Source of the DNA: Phytohabitans suffuscus | GTDB lineage: Bacteria; Actinomycetota; Actinomycetes; Mycobacteriales; Micromonosporaceae | Direction: 5' to 3' | Length of the DNA: 64,000 nt | NCBI RefSeq assembly: GCF_011764565.1 | Contig: NZ_AP022871.1 | Location: 2,418,001 to 2,482,000 of the forward strand | In this document: positions 1 to 7,592 of the stretch, one piece after another | Layout: the number at the start of each line of letters is the position of its first letter | Numbering within the stretch: the stretch's first letter is position 1 | Notes under the pieces: model-generated | Databases searched by the model: none | Seen by the model: only the letters and a program-made list of their open reading frames with translations | Told to the model about the DNA's origin: nothing | Position numbers and translations under genes: made by a program

Positions 1-63
1 GCAGTTCGCTGGCCAGTTCGTCCAGGAGCAGGGCCACCCCGTACTGCTGGACCTAGTCCAAAA

Positions 64-405
64 TGGCTCAGCCGGGAGGCTCCGACCGTCCGCCAGCTCG
101 TACAACTGCTGCAACACCCGAGCCGGCACCTCACCCCGATCGACCGCGAACGCCAGAAACCCGCGAACCGCCGCCAGCACCGCGTTGATCCGCCGCGGCC
201 CCCGAACCTCCGCAGCGCCAGGACCAGACAGCACCACAGCCCCACCCTGGCCATCGCGCGGCGACAGCGAGTGGCGCAACCACAAAATGAACGACCCCAA
301 CCGTTCCGCCGCCGTTCGCCAGTCCAAACGCGACAGTTGACACCACGTCAAGTACTGCAGCACGGCCGTCGCGTAGCTGCCCGGCAGGCCGTCGGCCGGT
401 TCGAC
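64..405 (-). pseudogene. Integrase (tyrosine recombinase) N-terminal fragment
   Basis: Reading the minus strand gives an open stretch containing LTWCQLSRLDWRTAAERL, an LWLRHSLSPRD segment, RINAVLAAVRGFLAFAV and VLQQLYELADG. This resembles the SAM-like N-terminal (core-binding) domain of phage and transposon integrases. No start codon, no catalytic domain and no R-H-R-Y residues are visible: the frame is lost near position 60 and the window ends soon after. A different frame at 1-55 reads VQQYGVALLLDELASEL and could be a continuation. I take it as a remnant; its presence near a tRNA fragment at 2.07 kb fits an old integration boundary. The family assignment rests on visual similarity only. Confidence 0.4.
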
Positions 406-692
406 CTCGACCTGACCGAACGGCTGGCCCACGCGGCCCGCGACGCCGGCCACGGCTGGGACGCGGACTTCGTGCTCGCGCGGATCCTGACCGTCGGGAT
501 GGCGTGGACTTTCTCGGTCACAGGGTCCGTGACGATGCCCCTCTTGTCAGAGTTACACCGTTTTCCGCGACAGTTCCTTTCGCTGCCGCCGGTTTCGTCG
601 TCGGCGGGCACGCGAGCACCAGGTCGCGTGGCGGTGGTGAACTTCGCGAATGTCGTCACGGCTGGTCCACGGGACTTGCCACACTTGTCACG

Positions 693-1994
693 GTGAGTGG
701 CTGGTGGGTGCGGACCAGGCTGGAGCCGGCGGCGCCGGGGGCCAGGGTTACCCGTCTGGAGTTGTTCTACGACCTGGTTTTCGTCTACGCCTTCCTCAAC
801 GTCACTACCGTGACCTCGGAGGCGCTTACCCCGTCAGACCTGGCAAAGGGCCTCCTGGTCCTGGTCCTGCTGTGGTTCGCGTGGATCACCTTCGCCGCTC
901 TTGGGAATTTTGTCCGGGCCGACCAGGGTTTCATGCCGTTGATCGGGTTCGCGACCATGGCGGCCATCGTGGGGCTGGCGGTCACCGTTCCTGAGGCGTT
1001 CGCTAACCGGCCGGGTGGGCTGCCCGGGGATCTGATCTTCGCCAGTTGCTACTTCGTGGTCCGTGCGCTACAGGTCGTGGGCTTGGGCTTCGCGGCCACC
1101 GGCCTGAGCCGACTGCGCCGGCCGTTGCTGCTGCAGGCTCCGCCAGTGTTGATCAGCACATGCCTCCTGTTCGTCGCCGCGACGCTGCCGCACCGGTTCC
1201 TGTCCGGCCGGGCCGAGTTCGCCGCTCGTGCCGGCATATGGCTGTTGGCGATAGCGGTCGAATACACCGCGAGCGCGCTGATCCGGGTCCAGGACATCAT
1301 GATCGTTTCAGTCGAGCACTGGGCGGACCGATACGCACAGATCATCCTCATCGCATTCGGCGAGTCGATCCTGTCCGTCGGCATCGGACCAAACCTGGTC
1401 ACTGGCCTGCCCGTCTCGTGGCCCGTACTGCTCGGCATCGCACTGAGCATCGCGATCATCGCAGCGCTGTGGTGGACGTACTTCGACTCCCTCGCCCCGG
1501 CGGCGGAGGAGGCACTGCGGCGTACCCCGGGCGATGCACTGGGCACCCGCAGCCGCGACGCCTACATGTACCTGCACCTGCCGATGATCGTCGGGATCAT
1601 CTTGTTGTCACTGGGACTTAAGCGGGTACTCGCCGATCTCGCGAATCCCGGCAGCCCCAGCACCGGCGACACCCTTGCCGGCGTGGAGCGCTTCGTACTC
1701 GCCGGCGGCATCACCGTATACCTGCTGGCCCTGACCGGCTTCCAATGGCGCATGATCGGCCGTCCCGACCGGATCACGCCGTGGGCGATCGCCCTGACCG
1801 TGGCTCAGATTCCGATCGCCAGACTCGTCCCCGAGTTGATTGCCCTGGCCCTGCTCACCCTTGTCACCACAGCACAGGTGACCGTCTGGGCGATCCGCAC
1901 GCGGGGCCGCCGTCGGACCTTCCAGCAGCGCAGGCTGGACGAGCAACGGGCGCTGGAGGCCGGCGAGATCGAATGGCGCCGCCGGCACATGTAA
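693..1994 (+). CDS. ltrA: Low temperature requirement protein A (LtrA) family membrane protein
   Basis: A 433-residue polytopic membrane protein. The N-terminus carries the family signature RLELFYDLVFVYAF followed by many hydrophobic helices, and the charged end ...RRRRTFQQRRLDEQRALEAGEIEW is probably cytoplasmic. LtrA was named from Listeria growth at low temperature; its molecular function is unknown. The open frame extends upstream to 504, but the upstream residues look non-native, and the GTG at 693 gives the usual short N-terminus (SGWWVRTRLEPAAPG) before the signature, so I chose it despite a weak Shine-Dalgarno. It stands alone between the integrase remnant and the tRNA fragment and may be cargo of, or next to, an integrated element. 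Confidence 0.88.
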   Translation: MSGWWVRTRLEPAAPGARVTRLELFYDLVFVYAFLNVTTVTSEALTPSDLAKGLLVLVLLWFAWITFAALGNFVRADQGFMPLIGFATMAAIVGLAVTVPEAFANRPGGLPGDLIFASCYFVVRALQVVGLGFAATGLSRLRRPLLLQAPPVLISTCLLFVAATLPHRFLSGRAEFAARAGIWLLAIAVEYTASALIRVQDIMIVSVEHWADRYAQIILIAFGESILSVGIGPNLVTGLPVSWPVLLGIALSIAIIAALWWTYFDSLAPAAEEALRRTPGDALGTRSRDAYMYLHLPMIVGIILLSLGLKRVLADLANPGSPSTGDTLAGVERFVLAGGITVYLLALTGFQWRMIGRPDRITPWAIALTVAQIPIARLVPELIALALLTLVTTAQVTVWAIRTRGRRRTFQQRRLDEQRALEAGEIEWRRRHM

Positions 1995-2068
1995 CGCCAG
2001 TCACGGCACGCGACAGGGGACCGTGTCCTGCGGGGCTGCCGCTGCGCCGGTCAAACAGCCCATGCCCC

Positions 2069-2112
2069 CTGGGGATTCAAGGGGTCGTCGGTTCGAATCC
2101 AGCCGTCCCGGC
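2069..2112 (+). other. 3' end of a tRNA (tRNA-Pro-like), probable attachment site remnant
   Basis: The stretch has a T-arm with the loop GGTTCGAATCC and a 3' acceptor strand CGTCCCG, preceded by an anticodon-loop-like CTGGGGA. No matching 5' acceptor strand (CGGGACG) or D-arm lies within 90 bases upstream, so it is not a complete tRNA. The GGG anticodon position and the CGTCCCG acceptor suggest tRNA-Pro. Integrases often recombine in the anticodon loop to 3'-end segment of tRNA genes, leaving such a displaced end. It is followed directly by a terminator, as a normal tRNA gene would be. Confidence 0.5.
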
Positions 2113-2117
2113 ATTGT

Positions 2118-2142
2118 GAAAGGCCAGCTCAGCTGGCCTTTC
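2118..2142 (+). terminator. Rho-independent-type hairpin after the tRNA end
   Basis: A perfect 11-bp inverted repeat GAAAGGCCAGC / GCTGGCCTTTC with a TCA loop, 5 bases after the tRNA-like end. It can also terminate the DtxR-like gene, which ends at 2157 on the other strand. Confidence 0.8.
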
Positions 2143-2156
2143 CTATGGAGGCTGAA

Positions 2157-2747
2157 TTATGTTTCCTGGCGTTCGGACACTGGATTTTGCCCGGCGGCGC
2201 GTAGGGCCCGCAGCAGAGCGGCATCGCGTTGGGCACCTTCGCCGATCCTGGCCACCGTCACTTCGCCCACGGCATCCGGAGCCGCCAGACTCCGATCCTG
2301 CTGGTCACTGCCGCCGTCCGGCGCGGCTACGCCCAGCGCTTGAAGGCCCGGGATCGGGTTGCCGTAGGGCGAGCGCGCGGGTCGGCCGAGCAGCTCGTAG
2401 ATCCTGCGCTCGGCGGCGTCGCTCAACACGTGCTGCCACCGGCACGCCTCGGCGTGGGCGTCCTCGAACCCCACTCCGATCACCTCCACCAGCATCAGCT
2501 CAGCGAGCCGGTGCTTGCGCAGCACCGCTGTGGCCCGGTCCCGGCCGAGGTCCGAAAGAGCCAGTCCTCGCGCCTCGGTCGTGACCACCAGCCCGTCTCG
2601 GATCAGCTTGGCCACCACCTGGCTGACCCGGGGCCAGCTGTGCCCCATCCGCTCCACGATCCGGGCCCGGCGCGGTGGCACCTGCTCCTCTTCCAACTCC
2701 AGGAGAATCCGCAGGTATGCGCCTACAGCGTCGATTGGATGCCCCAA
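2157..2747 (-). CDS. DtxR/IdeR-family regulator, C-terminally short and missing metal ligands
   Basis: A 196-residue DtxR-family repressor: a winged-helix DNA-binding domain (AYLRILLELEEE ... RARIVERMGHSWPRVSQVV) and a dimerisation/metal domain (RKHRLAELML, EACRWQHVLSD, SPYGNPIPGL). The TTG start at 2747 is chosen because GGGAGGT lies just upstream and the protein then aligns with DtxR from residue 1. Against DtxR, the Met10 position is Ala and the Glu105 position is Gln, so two of four primary-site ligands are changed; His79, Glu83, His98, Cys102 and His106 equivalents remain. The C-terminal SH3-like domain is cut short, just before the tRNA-like boundary. An iron box lies upstream, suggesting autoregulation. 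It may be the local iron regulator or a degenerate paralogue of a chromosomal IdeR. Confidence 0.85.
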   Translation of the reverse strand: MGHPIDAVGAYLRILLELEEEQVPPRRARIVERMGHSWPRVSQVVAKLIRDGLVVTTEARGLALSDLGRDRATAVLRKHRLAELMLVEVIGVGFEDAHAEACRWQHVLSDAAERRIYELLGRPARSPYGNPIPGLQALGVAAPDGGSDQQDRSLAAPDAVGEVTVARIGEGAQRDAALLRALRAAGQNPVSERQET

Positions 2748-2771
2748 CGGCCACCTCCCGATCACTCTGAC

Positions 2772-2790
2772 TTTGGTAAGCCTAAGCTTA
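2772..2790. promoter_or_regulatory. Candidate DtxR/IdeR iron box upstream of the DtxR-like gene
   Basis: TTTGGTAAGCCTAAGCTTA matches 14 of 19 positions of the known DtxR/IdeR consensus TTAGGTTAGGCTAACCTAA. It lies 25 bases before the TTG start of the DtxR-like gene and just after the end of dhbF, so it most simply controls the regulator. Confidence 0.65.
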
Positions 2791-2820
2791 CTTACCTCGA
2801 CGCGATCCCCGACCTTTCTC

Positions 2821-5800
2821 TCACCGCTGCCGGAGGCGCGCGGACAGCACCGTGCCGATCTGATCCACGGCTGGAGCGCGCACCAGTTCCGGGTGAGACG
2901 CCGGCAGGTCGACGACCTCGACCCGGCGGGCGTACGGCGCCCAGCCGGCCGGGTCGAGCCACCGTTCCGGGCGCGGCGCCGCCGCCCGGAACAACAGCAG
3001 GTCACCGGCGTAGGACTGGTGCGAGCCGGTACGTACCAGCATCGTGCCGTGCACGATGCAGCGGATGCTCGCGGCGAGTACCGCCGGTGGCAGGGCGGCC
3101 ATCGGGTTCGCACCGGCCCGCAGCGCCCGCTGGAGCACGTCGTCGTCCAGCGGCGCGTCGTCGGCGACCAGGTGTTCGGCGCCGGCCATCCGCAAGATCC
3201 CGCGCAGCGCCTCGGCCCGGGTCGGCTCACCGAGGTGCCGCCACTGGTCGGCCGGGTAGGCGTCGAGGAGCACGACCGTGCCGACCCGTTGCCCGCCGGC
3301 CACGGCCGAGGCGGCCACCGCGTGCGCCGCCATGCCGCCGATCGACCAGCCACCGACGTGGAACGGGCCGTCGCCGACCACCGAACGGATCGCGGACAGG
3401 TACCCGGCGGCGAGGGCGTCCAATGTAGATGGCAGCGCTGCCTCGGGGCGTTCGAAGGCGGAGGACTGGATGGCGATCACCCGCAGCCCCGCTGGCAGCG
3501 ACCGCAGCAGCGGGGCGTAGCACCAGCCGAGCCCGCCCGCCGGGGGAAGCAGGAACAGCGGTGGCCCGTCGCCGCCGCGCAGCGGCAGGACCTCCGCGAG
3601 GTCGCGGCCGGCCCGGCCGGGGCCGGCCACCGCGCGGGCGAGATGGGCCGGGGTCGGTCCGGCGAAGATGTCCGTCAGGCCCAGCCGCCGGCCGAGGACC
3701 GCCTCGATCCGGGCCGCCAGCCGCAGCGCGAGCAGCGAGTCGCCGCCGGCGTCGAAGAAGTCGGCGTCCGGCGGCAGCGGGCCGCCGGCGCCGAGCACGT
3801 CAGCCATCAGCTCGCCGATCTGCTGCTGCCACACGTCAGCTGGGGCGGCGCCGGCGGCGGGCGGCGCGGCGGGCAGCCCGCGCGCGGCGAGGGCGCGCCG
3901 GTCGACCTTGCCGCTCGGCGTGAGCGGCAGCTCGGCGACCTGGACGTACGCGGAGGGGCGCATCGCCTCCGGCAGGGCCTCGCGGGCCGCGGCGCGGAGT
4001 ACGGCGAACGGGGCGGTGCCGGTCAGGTACGCGACGAGCCGGGTCTCGTCCCCGGGGCCGACCACGCCGACCGCGGCCATGTGCCTGACCCCTGGCACCG
4101 CGCCGAGCACCGCTTCGACCTCGGCCGGCTCCAGCCGCTGGCCGCGGATCTTCAGCTGGTCGTCGGCCCGGCCGTGGTAGAGCAGCGCGCCGTCGCCGCG
4201 CCAGCTGGCCAGGTCACCGGTGCGGTACATACGCTCGCCCGGGACGAACGGGTCGGCTGCGAAGCGCTCGGCGGTGAGGTCGTCCCGGCCGGCGTACCCG
4301 TCGGCGAGCTGGACGCCGGCCAGGTACAGCTCGCCCCGGGCGCCTGGCGGCACCAGCCGGCTCGCGGCGTCCAGCACGTACGCCCGGGTGTTCCAGAGTG
4401 GACGGCCGATCGGCACGGTGTCGCCGTCCCGGTCCGGGTCGCAGTCCCAGTACGTCACGTCGACGGCGGCCTCGGTCGGGCCGTACAGGTTGGTCGGCGC
4501 CACGCCCAGCCGGCTCGCCGCGGTCCGTGCAAGCTCGGCCGTGAGCGGCTCGCCGCTGGAGACGAGCCGGGTGAGTGTGCGGCCCTCGGCGACCCGGGCG
4601 CTGGCCGGGGCGGCGCAGAACGCCCGCAGCATCGACGGTACGAAGTGGACGGTGCTGACCCGTTCGCCGGCCATGAGATCGGCCAGGTAGCCGGGGTCGC
4701 GGTGCCCGCCGGGCCGGGCGAGCACGACGCAGCCGCCCACCTGCAACGGCCAGTAGAGCTCCCAGATCGAGACGTCGAAGGAGATCGGTGTCTTGTGCAG
4801 CACCCGCTCGCCTGGGCGCAGCCGGAAGTGCGCCTGCATCCAGGCCAGCCGGTTGTCGATGGCCCGGTGGCTGATCCGCACGCCCTTCGGCCGGCCGGTC
4901 GACCCGGATGTGAAGAGCACGTACGCGATGCTGTCCGGGTCCACTTCGGACTCAAGGCGCGACGCCGATGACAGCGAGGGCGGCAGCACCCGTACGCCCG
5001 CGCCCGCCACGCCGGCCAGTCCCGCGTGGCGGTCGGTCAGCAGCCAGCGGCTACCGGCGTCGGCGAGCATGCCGGCGATCCGCCGGTGCGGCAGGTCCGG
5101 GTCGGCGGGCAGGTACACCGCGCCGAGGTGGAGCAGTGCGTACACGGCGACGAACAGGTCGAGGCCACGGAGCAGCCCGACGCCGACCACGTCGCCGGGG
5201 CGCACCCCCCGCTCGTGCAGGGCGCGGGCGAGCCGGGCGGCCCGCTCACCGAGCTGGGCGTAGGTCAGCTGGGCGCCGTCGTAGCGCACGGCCGGCGCGT
5301 GCGGGGTGCGCGCGCACTGTCCCCGGAACGCGTCCAGCAGGGTCCGGGCGGGCCGGCGCACCACCGGTCCGGCGAAGTCGACCAGCACCCGCCGCCGGTC
5401 GACCGCGGTAGCCAGCGGCAGCGCCGCCACCGGCTCGCCCGGGTCGGCCGTCGCGAAGGTCGCGAGCCACGTGGCCAGCCGCTCGGCGTGCTCACGTGCG
5501 TCGCCTTCCGGGTACAGGCGCGGGTTGGCGTCCACCTCGAGCCGGACCGGCCGGCCGTGGCCCGGCACGCCGCGCAGGCACCAGGTCATGTCCTCGACCG
5601 GCCCGGCGGTGACGTTGCGGACCACGCCGGTGGCCGCGCCGAACGCCAGCCGCAGGTCGAACGGGAGCAGGTTGACCTGGGGCCCGAACAGCTGGCCGCC
5701 GCCGGCCCGGCGCAGCCGGCGGGCAAGGTCCTCCTGCCGCGTGTACGAGTGCGCGCGGGCCGCGGCGGCCTCGGCGCGCACCCGGGCGGTCAGCTCGCCG

Positions 5801-6699
5801 ACCGTCGCCGCCCCGACCCGGGCGGCCACCGGCAGCACGTTCATCGCCGTGCAGACGGTACGGGCGGCGGCCGACACGCCGCGTCCGGGCACGACCCGGT
5901 TCATCGACGGCAGCCCGACGCGTACCTCGTCGAGGCCGGCCATCCGAGCGAGGTATCCGGCGCAGGCGGCGGTGGCCAGGTCGGTCCAGGCGCAGCCGTG
6001 CCGCTCGGCACCGGCCACCAGCGCGGCGAGCGTGCCGGGCGTCAGGTCCACGGCGGCCCGGACCGCGGCCGGCGCCGGGGCGGCGGCCCGACCGGCCAGT
6101 GTGGACAGTCCGGCGCCGGTGAGGCGGGCGGCCCAGAACTCGTCGTCAGCGGCCTCCCGGGCGCGGTCCTCGGCCACGACGTCGGCGAGCGTGGCGGTGA
6201 CCGGCGCGGGTGCCGGGCCGCCGGTGCCGGCGCCGTACCAGGCGGCCACCCGCCGGGCGAGCTGCGCGTAGCCGTACCCGTCGAGCAGGACGTGGTGCGC
6301 GCAGTGGTACCACAGCGCCCGGTCCGGCCCGACCAGGAACAGCGCCGTCCGGACGAGGTCGCCGGTGTCGAGGTCGAGCGGCCGGGCCAGGTCGGCGCGG
6401 ATCATCCGGTCGGCTTCCGCGTGCGGGTCGGGCTCGCCGCGCAGGTCCACCGTCCGCAGCGACGCCGGCGGCTCCGGGCGTACCCGCTGCTGCGGACCGT
6501 CCGGTCCGAGCCGCAGCTCGACCCGCAACTGCTCGAAGTCCAGGTACGCGTGGCGGATCGCGTCGCCCAGCGCGGCCGGTTCGAGCGGTCCGGAGATCTC
6601 CACCACCTCGGCCGTGGAGTAGGCGGCGCTGTCCGGGGCGAGCTGGTGCGCGAAGTACAGGCCGCGGGCCGCCGAGGTCAGCGGCAGCCAGCCGGTCAT
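2821..6699 (-). CDS. dhbF: EntF/DhbF-type NRPS (C-A-T-TE), serine-activating
   Basis: A 1292-residue single-module synthetase, the length of E. coli EntF (1293). The order is condensation (HHVLLDG at 135-141), adenylation (YVLFTSGSTGRPKG, SFDVSIWELYW, NLYGPTEAAVDV), thiolation (DFFDAGGDSLLAL) and thioesterase (GGWSIGGMAAHAV, Ser nucleophile). Aligned with EntF, the specificity residues read D-V-W-H-V-S-L-V, close to the serine code D-V-W-H-F-S-L-V. The enzyme should condense DHB, carried on DhbB, with serine and cyclise the units on the TE, giving an enterobactin-like trilactone. Its ATG overlaps the dhbB stop (ATGA); it is the last gene of dhbACEBF. No MbtH gene or phosphopantetheinyl transferase was seen in the window. 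Confidence 0.95.
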   Translation of the reverse strand: MTGWLPLTSAARGLYFAHQLAPDSAAYSTAEVVEISGPLEPAALGDAIRHAYLDFEQLRVELRLGPDGPQQRVRPEPPASLRTVDLRGEPDPHAEADRMIRADLARPLDLDTGDLVRTALFLVGPDRALWYHCAHHVLLDGYGYAQLARRVAAWYGAGTGGPAPAPVTATLADVVAEDRAREAADDEFWAARLTGAGLSTLAGRAAAPAPAAVRAAVDLTPGTLAALVAGAERHGCAWTDLATAACAGYLARMAGLDEVRVGLPSMNRVVPGRGVSAAARTVCTAMNVLPVAARVGAATVGELTARVRAEAAAARAHSYTRQEDLARRLRRAGGGQLFGPQVNLLPFDLRLAFGAATGVVRNVTAGPVEDMTWCLRGVPGHGRPVRLEVDANPRLYPEGDAREHAERLATWLATFATADPGEPVAALPLATAVDRRRVLVDFAGPVVRRPARTLLDAFRGQCARTPHAPAVRYDGAQLTYAQLGERAARLARALHERGVRPGDVVGVGLLRGLDLFVAVYALLHLGAVYLPADPDLPHRRIAGMLADAGSRWLLTDRHAGLAGVAGAGVRVLPPSLSSASRLESEVDPDSIAYVLFTSGSTGRPKGVRISHRAIDNRLAWMQAHFRLRPGERVLHKTPISFDVSIWELYWPLQVGGCVVLARPGGHRDPGYLADLMAGERVSTVHFVPSMLRAFCAAPASARVAEGRTLTRLVSSGEPLTAELARTAASRLGVAPTNLYGPTEAAVDVTYWDCDPDRDGDTVPIGRPLWNTRAYVLDAASRLVPPGARGELYLAGVQLADGYAGRDDLTAERFAADPFVPGERMYRTGDLASWRGDGALLYHGRADDQLKIRGQRLEPAEVEAVLGAVPGVRHMAAVGVVGPGDETRLVAYLTGTAPFAVLRAAAREALPEAMRPSAYVQVAELPLTPSGKVDRRALAARGLPAAPPAAGAAPADVWQQQIGELMADVLGAGGPLPPDADFFDAGGDSLLALRLAARIEAVLGRRLGLTDIFAGPTPAHLARAVAGPGRAGRDLAEVLPLRGGDGPPLFLLPPAGGLGWCYAPLLRSLPAGLRVIAIQSSAFERPEAALPSTLDALAAGYLSAIRSVVGDGPFHVGGWSIGGMAAHAVAASAVAGGQRVGTVVLLDAYPADQWRHLGEPTRAEALRGILRMAGAEHLVADDAPLDDDVLQRALRAGANPMAALPPAVLAASIRCIVHGTMLVRTGSHQSYAGDLLLFRAAAPRPERWLDPAGWAPYARRVEVVDLPASHPELVRAPAVDQIGTVLSARLRQR

Positions 6700-7592
6700 C
6701 CCGGTCGACCCGCGCCGGGCGTGGCGGCGATCCGCTCCCGCAGGAAGCCGACGGTGCCGGCGCCGATGAAGTCGCCGAAGTCCACCACGACCCCGCGCTC
6801 CTCCAGCGCGGCGATCAGTGCCATGGCGCGGACCGAGTCCAGGCCGAGCGCGAAGAGGTCCCGGTCCGGTTCGGCCAGCGCGGCCTCCACCTGCTCCGCC
6901 CCGTCGAGCAGCTCGGCGAGGACACCGCGCAGGACCTCGTCCGCCGCGCCAGCCCGACCGGGCAGCGCGGCGCGGACCGCCGCCGCGGTCGTGACGACCG
7001 CGCAGCTGTCCGCCGCCTGTTCCAGCGCCCGCAGGTGGCCTGGGCGGTCGAACGCGGCGACCGCGTCCGCGACGACGAACGGGGCGATGTCGCGGCAGAA
7101 CGCGTCCAGCGCGGTGGCCAGCACCCCGTGCTGTGCGTAGATTCCGGTGATGACGAGCTGGTCGCGACCCCGGTCGGCCAGCCACAGCGCAAGGTCGGTG
7201 CGGGTGAACGCGCTGTAGCGGTGCTTGGTCAGCACCAGCTCGCCGGGCCTGGGGGCCAGCGGGGCCAGGATCTCGGTGTCTGCCGGGTCGGCGCGCATGC
7301 CCGGGCCCCACAGGTCGGCCTGCAAGCCGCGCTCGGCGGGGTTCTGGTCGCCGGACTGTGCGGTGTAGACGACCGGTACGCCGTGCCGGCGTGCCGCGGC
7401 CAGCAGCGACATGATCGACGAGACCGCCGACTCCAGGGCCGCGCTGCCGGGCCGGTACGCCCGCGTGAAGTACCGCTGCATGTCGTGCACGAGCAGCGCG
7501 GCCCGCGGCCCGGAGAGGACCCACGGTGCGCGGCTCGCCGGAAGCTCCGATGTGGACGGTGGCGGGTAGTCGGCGGGCGCGGGCAGGCTCAT
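6696..7592 (-). CDS. dhbB: Isochorismatase with aryl carrier domain (EntB/DhbB)
   Basis: A 298-residue bifunctional protein. The N-terminal isochorismatase domain (ALLVHDMQRYF with the catalytic Asp, VLTKHRYSAF with the Lys, ITGIYAQHGV) converts isochorismate to 2,3-dihydro-2,3-dihydroxybenzoate. The C-terminal aryl carrier domain has the phosphopantetheine site FALGLDSVRAM, where DHB is loaded by DhbE and presented to DhbF. Both ends overlap the neighbouring genes by 4 nt, indicating translational coupling. Confidence 0.95.
   Translation of the reverse strand: MSLPAPADYPPPSTSELPASRAPWVLSGPRAALLVHDMQRYFTRAYRPGSAALESAVSSIMSLLAAARRHGVPVVYTAQSGDQNPAERGLQADLWGPGMRADPADTEILAPLAPRPGELVLTKHRYSAFTRTDLALWLADRGRDQLVITGIYAQHGVLATALDAFCRDIAPFVVADAVAAFDRPGHLRALEQAADSCAVVTTAAAVRAALPGRAGAADEVLRGVLAELLDGAEQVEAALAEPDRDLFALGLDSVRAMALIAALEERGVVVDFGDFIGAGTVGFLRERIAATPGAGRPG

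Noticed and set aside
271..692. Plus-strand open frames before ltrA as genes or as the ltrA N-terminus
   Set aside because: They lie opposite the integrase remnant or give a non-native N-terminus; the LtrA signature starts just after the GTG at 693.
2029..2113. A complete tRNA gene
   Set aside because: No D-arm, no 5' acceptor strand and no matching anticodon stem upstream of the T-arm.
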